Positions 61,120 to 64,000 of a DNA stretch of 64,000 bases are shown here, piece after piece (position 1 is the first letter of the stretch; each line of letters begins with the position of its first letter). A model generated the notes under the pieces. It was not told the origin of the DNA. It ran no database searches and was given only the letters and a program-made list of their open reading frames with translations. This stretch comes from Breoghania sp. L-A4 (GTDB lineage Bacteria > Pseudomonadota > Alphaproteobacteria > Rhizobiales > Stappiaceae), in assembly GCF_003432385.1 (NCBI RefSeq), contig NZ_CP031841.1, positions 1 through 64,000 of the forward strand. Reading direction: 5' to 3'. The translations under genes were made by a program, and so were the position numbers.

Positions 61120-63660
61120 ATGTTTCGAAGAACCATCATTGCCAAGATGTCCGCCTTTCGCCGGGAGATCTCCAGCCGTATCCGCAACCGTCCGGATAAA
61201 GAGCACGAGATGGTGTTCAACCGGCTGATCATCAGCTTCCTGCTGCTCAGCTATCTGACCATCACCACGCTGCTGTCGCATGAGGACATCGGCACGGCGC
61301 TGGCCATCACCGTGGTCTTCTTCATCTGTTCGTTCGGATTCGCCGCCGACCTGCTCATCCGCCGCGGCATTTCGCCCGGCCGCCGGGCGCTGGCGATGCT
61401 GACGGATCTCGGATCCCTGTCCATCTGCATGTACATCGGCGGAGAAACCACCGCCGTGCTCTATCCGATCTATCTCTGGGTCATCTTCGGCAACGGCTTC
61501 CGGTTCGGCGTGCGATATCTGATGGGCAGCGCCGCCCTGTCGGTGATCGGCTTCACCATTGTCTCCCAGCTCAGCCCCTACTGGCTTGCCCATAGCAATC
61601 TGTCGATCAGCCTGATCCTGGCGCTCATCATCCTGCCCGCCTACACCAAGAAGCTGATCACCGACCTGTCCGATGCCAAGCGTCAGGCGGAAGAGGCCAA
61701 CCAGTCCAAGACGTTGTTTCTCGCCAGTGTCAGCCATGAGCTGCGCACGCCGCTCAACGCCATCATCGGCATGGGCGAACTGATCCGCGCCACACCGCTC
61801 AACGACGAGCAGACCGACATGGTGCGGACGATTCGCGGCTCGGCCAAGGCGCTGCTGACGCAGATCGAGGGCGTGCTCGACTTCTCGCGGCTGGAAGCCG
61901 GGCAGATGCCGATCCGCGTCCAGGAATTCGATCTCTACGACGCGCTGTCGCATGTGCAGAGCACCCTGTTCGCCGCCGCAAGCGCCAAGGACATCCGCCT
62001 GACCTTGCACGTGGCGCCGGCAACGCCGCACGCCGTGCGCGGGGACAGTCGGCAGATTCAGGAAATTCTCACCAACCTCGGCTCCAACGCGGTGAAGTTC
62101 ACCGACACCGGATCCGTGACCATCTCCGTCGCGGCACTGACAACGACGGCGGACACCACCCGGCTTCGCTTCGAGGTGTCCGACACGGGCATCGGCGTGG
62201 CGCCGGAAGCGCGCTTGCGCATCTTCGACCGGTTCACCCAAGCAGATGACAGCATCATTGACCGCTTTGGCGGCACCGGGCTGGGCCTGGCGATCGTCAA
62301 GCAGCTTGTCGAGCTGATGGGCGGCGAGATCGGCATCGACAGCACGCTGGGCGACGGCAGCACCTTCTGGTTCGAACTCGATCTCGATCATTCGACGGCG
62401 GATGAAGTGCGGCCGCCCAAGATCGTCAACCAGCAGCTTCATCTGGTCTCCGATGACGCGTCGCTGTGCGCCGACGCCAGGCGCGCGTTCGCCACCCTTG
62501 GTCTGGAACCCGCGATCCACAGCGACATGGATGCGGCGGTCGCGGCGCTGAAGGCGTCCGCCGGCTTGGGCGTGCGCAAGGCGGTACTCTACGTGGACAC
62601 CATGACGCCGGACACCGGCGCGGAGTCTGTGTCGGCGAGCGTGCAGGACCAGTGTCCGGGCATGAGCGTCGCCATCGTGCGCATCGATGACGACACCGGG
62701 CTGCCGGACCCGGCGGTCCGTCCCTTCTTCGTCACCACGCTCGGATGGATGATTGAGGACAACGCCGTCGAGTTGTCCCTGCGTGCGGCGCTTGCCAGCT
62801 GCGGTATTCGCAGTGACGACTCGATCGAGCCGAGCCAGGAAAGCTGGGCGGGCGGACATTGCAACGTGCTCGTCGCCGACGACAATCAGACCAACCGCAA
62901 GGTGCTGCAAAAGATCCTCGAGCGCGCCGGACATCGCGCCGTCACGGTGGAAAACGGCGAACAGGCGCTCGACGCGCTCAACGCCGAGGCCTTCGACATC
63001 GTGCTGATGGACCTGAACATGCCGGTGATGAACGGCATCGAGGCGACCAAACTCTATCGCTTCGCGTCACTGGGACAAAAGCGCATCCCGATCGTCGGCG
63101 TGACCGCCGACGCGACGCCCCAGGCCAACGACCGCTGCATCGAGGCGGGCATGGACGCGACCGTAACCAAGCCGATCGATCCAACGCACCTGTTGCAGGT
63201 GATCGCCGATCACGTCGGCAAGAGCGAACCCGCCAAGCCGGACGTGGAGCAGACCGACGACCGGGTGACGCCCATCTCGGCGCACCCGCGCTTCCGCTCG
63301 GGCCAGCAGCAGGCCATAGACGTCACCGCGCTGAACATGCTGCGTGAGCTCGGCGGCGACGATTTCCTCGCCGACGTCATCGCCGGCTTCATTCTGGACA
63401 CGGAAAAATTGATTTTGAACATGCGCCAATCCGCCGGCGAAATGGACCTTAGCGCCTTCACCCGCCAGGCGCATGCGCTGCGCAGCGGGGCGGCCAACGT
63501 GGGCGCCCAGGGCATCTTCCAGCTGTGCTCGGACCTTGAACACATGGAACTCGACGAGCTGCCGACCCGCGGCAAGAGACAACTCGACGAATTGCGGCTG
63601 GAATTCACGGACCTGCGCAACGTGCTCGCGGGATACCTGCCCGAGCGAAAAAGCCTTTGA
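61120..63660 (+). CDS. rpfC: RpfC-like hybrid sensor histidine kinase with HPt domain
   Basis: An 846-residue protein. A basic N-terminus with RPDKEHEMVFNRLIISF and about five membrane helices (residues 28-170, including YLWVIFGNGFRFGVRYLMG and SPYWLAHSNLS) resembles the DSF-sensing input of Xanthomonas RpfC. A HisKA (His206 in SVSHELRTPL), an ATPase (LTNLGSNAVKF, DTGIGV, GGTGLGLAI), a degenerate receiver-like insert (about 435-560), a true receiver (Asp631 in VLMDLNMP, Lys in TKPID) and a C-terminal HPt (His785 in RQAHALRSGA) follow. This is the RpfC phosphorelay order. No good ribosome-binding site is seen at 61120. It converges with an rpfF-like gene 24 bp away. Confidence 0.88.
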   Translation: MFRRTIIAKMSAFRREISSRIRNRPDKEHEMVFNRLIISFLLLSYLTITTLLSHEDIGTALAITVVFFICSFGFAADLLIRRGISPGRRALAMLTDLGSLSICMYIGGETTAVLYPIYLWVIFGNGFRFGVRYLMGSAALSVIGFTIVSQLSPYWLAHSNLSISLILALIILPAYTKKLITDLSDAKRQAEEANQSKTLFLASVSHELRTPLNAIIGMGELIRATPLNDEQTDMVRTIRGSAKALLTQIEGVLDFSRLEAGQMPIRVQEFDLYDALSHVQSTLFAAASAKDIRLTLHVAPATPHAVRGDSRQIQEILTNLGSNAVKFTDTGSVTISVAALTTTADTTRLRFEVSDTGIGVAPEARLRIFDRFTQADDSIIDRFGGTGLGLAIVKQLVELMGGEIGIDSTLGDGSTFWFELDLDHSTADEVRPPKIVNQQLHLVSDDASLCADARRAFATLGLEPAIHSDMDAAVAALKASAGLGVRKAVLYVDTMTPDTGAESVSASVQDQCPGMSVAIVRIDDDTGLPDPAVRPFFVTTLGWMIEDNAVELSLRAALASCGIRSDDSIEPSQESWAGGHCNVLVADDNQTNRKVLQKILERAGHRAVTVENGEQALDALNAEAFDIVLMDLNMPVMNGIEATKLYRFASLGQKRIPIVGVTADATPQANDRCIEAGMDATVTKPIDPTHLLQVIADHVGKSEPAKPDVEQTDDRVTPISAHPRFRSGQQQAIDVTALNMLRELGGDDFLADVIAGFILDTEKLILNMRQSAGEMDLSAFTRQAHALRSGAANVGAQGIFQLCSDLEHMELDELPTRGKRQLDELRLEFTDLRNVLAGYLPERKSL

Positions 63661-63684
63661 AGACAGTCCGCATTCGGCCAGCGG

Positions 63685-64000
63685 TCAGGCGCGATGGCTC
63701 GTGTCGGTCACAGACGGCTGGCCGTTGCGCCGGTCCTGGGCGCTCATCAGGCGCTCCATCTTGCGCAGATCCTGCTTGCCCAGATTGAGCGCCGCATCCA
63801 CCCAGACGCCAACCACATCGTGCAGCTCGCGATAAGTGATCGGCTGCACCGTGCGCCGGGCGCGATAGATGGCGCTGTGCGAATTGTGCCGGCGGACGTT
63901 GCGGCGGATATAGTCGTTCACCGCCTGCCTGCCCTTGCCGTCTTCCGCGAGCACCTGGACGAGTCCCATCTCATAAAGCTCTTCGGCGGTGTAGATCCGC
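63685..64000 (-). CDS. rpfF: RpfF-like crotonase (DSF synthase), C-terminal part
   Basis: The frame is open to the window edge; 104 C-terminal residues are visible and the start lies outside. They read RIYTAEELYEMGLVQVLAED, then YIRRNVRRHNSHSAIYRARR, then GVWVDAALNLGKQDLRKMER and AQDRRNG. This matches the pattern of the RpfF C-terminus (YxAExLxxMGLV, WVDxAxxLGxxxLRxMxRLxxAQxRR) better than ordinary enoyl-CoA hydratases, which lack the WVD/LRxM/RLxxAQ end. RpfF makes cis-2-unsaturated fatty acid signals (DSF) from acyl-ACP. The active-site glutamates lie in the missing part. Its convergence with the rpfC-like gene is the arrangement known in Xanthomonas. Confidence 0.8.
   Translation of the reverse strand, partial: RIYTAEELYEMGLVQVLAEDGKGRQAVNDYIRRNVRRHNSHSAIYRARRTVQPITYRELHDVVGVWVDAALNLGKQDLRKMERLMSAQDRRNGQPSVTDTSHRA

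Noticed and set aside
60865-62934. A 689-codon minus-strand frame opposite the rpfC-like gene
   Set aside because: The plus strand codes a complete hybrid kinase here; the opposite frame has no start signal and shadow composition. The same applies to the long frames at 45675-47447, 6831-8309 and 3465-4568.

Overview
The window is GC-rich, densely coded chromosomal DNA from an alphaproteobacterium, most likely of the order Hyphomicrobiales (Rhizobiales). Supporting signs are the gene neighbourhoods tlpA / argH-lptM-lysA-TIGR02302, cpdR-hpt-zinc ribbon / ftsE-ftsX-ydcF-plsC and ffh-rpsP-rimM-trmD-rplS-leuC. CpdR, DUF2125 and DUF1737 proteins and a urease cluster with a HupE/UreJ gene between ureA and ureB point the same way. 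I see no tRNA, rRNA, CRISPR array, phage or complete insertion sequence.

Layout. 1-12.2 kb: the 3' end of ftsK, lolA, tesB, a UbiH-family hydroxylase, an SDR, a PduO-type cobalamin adenosyltransferase, a rhomboid protease, and etfB-etfA-3-hydroxybutyryl-CoA dehydrogenase-acyl-CoA synthetase. 12.3-19.4 kb: two tiny YjfB-like proteins, tlpA, argH, lptM, lysA and a large DUF4175 protein. 19.5-29.7 kb: cpdR, hpt, a zinc-ribbon protein, ftsEX, ydcF, plsC and small metabolic genes. 29.7-40.4 kb: a COG0523 metallochaperone, a D,D-carboxypeptidase and the urease locus (ureD, A, J, B, C, an unknown gene, E/F, G). The urease locus has a convincing sigma-54/NtrC-like promoter and carries an opposite-strand secreted-protein gene inside it. 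40.6-47.7 kb: DUF1761, a deacylase/ATP-grasp/retropepsin-like trio, mgtE and acsA. 47.8-51.1 kb: two tandem TadG-like von Willebrand A proteins. 51.3-58.2 kb: an HNH nuclease, leuC and the ffh-to-rplS translation block. 58.9-64.0 kb: a REC-PAS-GGDEF-EAL protein, an RpfC-like hybrid kinase and, convergent to it and cut by the window edge, the C-terminus of an RpfF-like crotonase.

The most interesting system is this last block. It has the components and the convergent rpfC/rpfF arrangement of the DSF (diffusible signal factor, cis-2-unsaturated fatty acid) quorum-sensing systems known from Xanthomonas. The usual HD-GYP regulator RpfG is replaced by a protein carrying intact motifs for both making and degrading cyclic-di-GMP.

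A caution applies to the whole window. Eight genes, including lolA and ftsX that should be essential, are each broken by what looks like the loss of exactly one base in a run of three to five G or C. Restoring one base repairs every one. This pattern suggests uncorrected homopolymer errors rather than pseudogenes, and it also puts the apparent UreE-UreF fusion in doubt.
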